A stretch of 64,000 bases of DNA, taken from contig NZ_CAJYHX010000028.1 in assembly GCF_913774285.1 (NCBI RefSeq), forward strand, positions 62,001-126,000. The letters are read 5' to 3'. A program made the position numbers and the translations under genes. Every line of letters starts with the position of its first letter. Position 1 is the stretch's first letter. This stretch comes from an uncultured Sphingomonas sp. (GTDB taxonomy: Bacteria > Pseudomonadota > Alphaproteobacteria > Sphingomonadales > Sphingomonadaceae). The notes beneath the pieces were generated by a model, which made no database searches, was not told where the DNA came from, and worked only from the letters and a program-made list of their open reading frames with translations. This document shows positions 61,570-64,000 of the stretch, one piece after another.

Positions 61570-62685
61570 ATGAAACTTCCGGGGTCCGACGATTCTTCGA
61601 CGCTTCTCTACGACCTGCGCAGCGATACGCGCAGCGTCGGCATCCTCACCTTCCATCGCTGCATCAACTACGGCTCCTATTGGCAGGCCCGCTGCCTCGC
61701 CGAGGGCGTGCATGCGCGCGGCCACCGGGTGATGCTGCTCGATCATGAATCGCCGCACGTCACCCGCGCCGAGTGGCGCAACGCGCTGCAGCCGACGCTG
61801 CCGGTACGATCCAGCGCCGAGGACCGCCGGCTGTACGGCGCCAAGCTCCGCAAGTTTCTCTGCGCCTTCGATGCGCTGCCGCTCTCGCCCGGCTTCGACC
61901 TGGTCGATCCGCTCGAGATGCCGCGTGTCGATACGGTGCTGGTCGGCAGCGACGAGGTGTGGAACCTGCGCCACCCCTGGTATGGCGGCGCTTCGATCTT
62001 CTTCGGCCAGGGGCTGAACGCCGAATGCGTCGCCGCCTATGCCGCCAGCTTCGGCAGCTATGATGCCGATGCCGGGCTCGACCCCTATTGGCAGGATCAG
62101 CTGCGCCGGTTCGACACGATCGCGGTGCGCGACGAGAACAGCCGCCGGCTGGTGGCGCAGGCGACCGGCAAGTCGCCTCCGCTGGTGCTCGATCCTTGCC
62201 TGCAATTCCCGCCCCAGCCCGATGCCGCGACGCCGGTGCCCGAGGGCAACTATGCCCTGGTCTATGGCCATGGCATGCCCGAGGACTTCGCCGCAGCCGC
62301 CCGCAGCTGGGCGTCGGCACGCGGCATAAGGCTGATCAGCATCGGCTATCGCAACGACTGGGCGGATGAGCAGTGGCTCGATGCCGGCCCGCACGACTTC
62401 GCCGCGGCGATGGCGGGCGCGCAGGCGGTGCTGACCAATTTCTTCCATGGCTGCGTGTTCGCATTGCTCAACGACACGCCCTTTGCCTGCGCGCCCTCGC
62501 CCTATCGGATGAACAAGGTGCGCGACCTGACCGAGCTGCTCGGCGCGGAGCGGCACCTGCTGGTGCCCGGCGCGCGGATCGATCTCGGCGCGATCCTCGA
62601 CGTGCCGCTGGACGCGGCGATCGGCGGCCGGATCGAGGCGATGCGCGACCGGTCGAACGCCTATCTGGACAAGGTGCTTGGCTGA
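61570..62685 (+). CDS. Polysaccharide pyruvyl transferase family protein
   Basis: SVGILTFHRCINYGSYWQARCLAEGVHARGHRVMLLDHES; TVLVGSDEVWNLRHPW; VLTNFFHGCVFALL. Confidence 0.88.
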   Translation: MKLPGSDDSSTLLYDLRSDTRSVGILTFHRCINYGSYWQARCLAEGVHARGHRVMLLDHESPHVTRAEWRNALQPTLPVRSSAEDRRLYGAKLRKFLCAFDALPLSPGFDLVDPLEMPRVDTVLVGSDEVWNLRHPWYGGASIFFGQGLNAECVAAYAASFGSYDADAGLDPYWQDQLRRFDTIAVRDENSRRLVAQATGKSPPLVLDPCLQFPPQPDAATPVPEGNYALVYGHGMPEDFAAAARSWASARGIRLISIGYRNDWADEQWLDAGPHDFAAAMAGAQAVLTNFFHGCVFALLNDTPFACAPSPYRMNKVRDLTELLGAERHLLVPGARIDLGAILDVPLDAAIGGRIEAMRDRSNAYLDKVLG

Positions 62686-64000
62686 GGCGCCCAGCCCGGC
62701 CGCCATCATTCGCTCGGGACTGTGCATCGGCTGCGGCGGCTGCGCGTCGGACGGCGGCGGCGGGCATATGGGATGGGACGGCTATCGCCAGCTCAAGCCC
62801 CAGGGGCCGCCCGGCTGGCACGAGACCCCGACGCCGCGCTTCGCCGCCACCTGCCCCTTCTCGCCGGAAGCCGTGGACGAGAATGCGATCGCCGAAGATC
62901 GCTTTCCAAGCGCGCCGATCGCCGACCAGCGGATCGGCCGGTTCGAGACGGCCTATGTCGGCCATGTCGCCGAGGGGGATTTCCGCGCCGGCGGCAGCTC
63001 GGGCGGCATGGTCAGCTGGGTCGCCGCCGAACTGCTGCGGCGCGGGCTGATCGACGGCGTCGCGCATGTCGTGCCGCTGCCGGGTCCCGGCGCCCCGCAT
63101 TTCGGCTATCGCATCTCGCGCAGCCTGGAGCAGATCGCCGAGGGCGCGCGCTCGCGCTACCATCCGGTCCACCTCGCCCATGTGCTCGACGAGATCCGCC
63201 GCGTCCCCGGCCGCTATGCGGTGGTCGGCATTCCCTGCTTCGTGAAGGCGGTCCACCTCGCCCGCGCCGCCGAGCCGGTACTCGCCGAGCGGATCACCGC
63301 TACGCTGGGGCTGTTCTGCGGCCATATGAAGAGCGGGCGGCTGGTCGACAGCTTCGCCTGGCAGCTGGATGTGGATCCCGACGCGGTCACCGCGGTGGAG
63401 TATCGCCGCAAGGATGCCGATCGTCCCGCCAACTGGTACACCGCGCACCTGACCCTCGCCGACGGCAGCGCACGCTGGCAGGACTGGTGGCATCTGGCGG
63501 ACGGCGACTGGGGTGCCGGCTTTTTCCAGAACAGCGCGTGCAACATGTGCGACGACGTCGTTGCCGAGACCGCCGACATCGCATTCGGCGACGCCTGGGT
63601 GGAGCCCTATTCCTCCGACGGCCGCGGCACCAATGTCGTGATCGTCCGGTCGCCGCAGCTGCGCGACGTGGTGGCGGCGGCGATCGGCGACGGGCGGCTG
63701 GCGCTGGATGCGGTGGACGCCGACTTCATTGCGGGAACCCAGGATGCCGGGCTGCGCCATCGCCGCGAGGGACTCGCCTATCGGCTGACCTGGGCGCGGC
63801 GTGGGATTCGCCCGAAGAAGCGCGTGGCCCCGAGTGCGGCAGGGATCGGGTGGCGACGCAAGCTCGTCTATCGCACCCGCGCTGGGATCGCGGCCTGGAG
63901 CCACCGTATCGCCTGGGCGGCGGATCGGTTCGGCGCGCCGGGTCTGTACATCCGCTGGGCCAGGGTGTCGCTCGGCCTCTACCAGGCGCTCACCTATTCG
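62678..64000 (+). CDS. Coenzyme F420 hydrogenase/dehydrogenase beta subunit-like protein (truncated by window edge; TTG start)
   Basis: Own translation, absent from ORF track: RSGLCIGCGGCAS..; FRAGGSSGGMVSWVAAELLRRGLIDG; RYAVVGIPCFVKAVHLA; LGLFCGHMKSG; CNMCDDVVAETADIAFGDAWVEPYSSDGRGTNVVIVR. Confidence 0.82.
   Translation, partial: MAEAPSPAAIIRSGLCIGCGGCASDGGGGHMGWDGYRQLKPQGPPGWHETPTPRFAATCPFSPEAVDENAIAEDRFPSAPIADQRIGRFETAYVGHVAEGDFRAGGSSGGMVSWVAAELLRRGLIDGVAHVVPLPGPGAPHFGYRISRSLEQIAEGARSRYHPVHLAHVLDEIRRVPGRYAVVGIPCFVKAVHLARAAEPVLAERITATLGLFCGHMKSGRLVDSFAWQLDVDPDAVTAVEYRRKDADRPANWYTAHLTLADGSARWQDWWHLADGDWGAGFFQNSACNMCDDVVAETADIAFGDAWVEPYSSDGRGTNVVIVRSPQLRDVVAAAIGDGRLALDAVDADFIAGTQDAGLRHRREGLAYRLTWARRGIRPKKRVAPSAAGIGWRRKLVYRTRAGIAAWSHRIAWAADRFGAPGLYIRWARVSLGLYQALTYS

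Overview
High-GC (Sphingomonas-like, judged from gene content) chromosomal window. (1) 1-7.8 kb: minus-strand polysaccharide locus with an SLBB/Wza-type export protein (truncated at the window edge), an NAD epimerase, a HAD phosphatase, a ThDP enzyme and CDP-sugar genes RfbH/RfbG/RfbF; it looks like a 3,6-dideoxy, possibly branched-chain (yersiniose-like), CDP-sugar pathway. (2) 9.4-17.8 kb: arabinan/xylan utilisation locus (three GH43-like enzymes, a GH5-like enzyme, aldose 1-epimerase, TonB-dependent receptor). (3) 17.83-43.73 kb: an apparent ~25.9 kb genomic island at the 3' end of tRNA-Ser(GGA), bounded by a 16-bp direct repeat, with a tyrosine integrase next to the tRNA. It carries a MOBQ/Ti-type TraA with a recognisable RSF1010/Ti-like nic sequence, TraC/TraD, ArdC-like antirestriction protein, AlpA, PIN/HTH toxin-antitoxin, MNT-HEPN fusion, FeeM-like N-acyl amino acid synthase next to a PEP-CTERM protein, GGDEF-EAL, HWE kinase plus response regulator, beta-lactamase-fold hydrolase/PadR, and an M23 peptidase preceded by a perfect 17-bp hairpin. 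(4) 43.9-53.4 kb: cyclophilin, Mla-type ABC lipid transporter, HAD phosphatase, LOV hybrid kinase and a second hybrid kinase. (5) 53.4-61.4 kb: protocatechuate 4,5-cleavage (lig) pathway split into two divergent operons around a LysR regulator with two tandem HTH domains. (6) 61.6-64 kb: polysaccharide pyruvyl transferase and an F420-hydrogenase-beta-like protein (truncated at the edge; absent from the ORF track). All family calls come from reading motifs; no database search was run.
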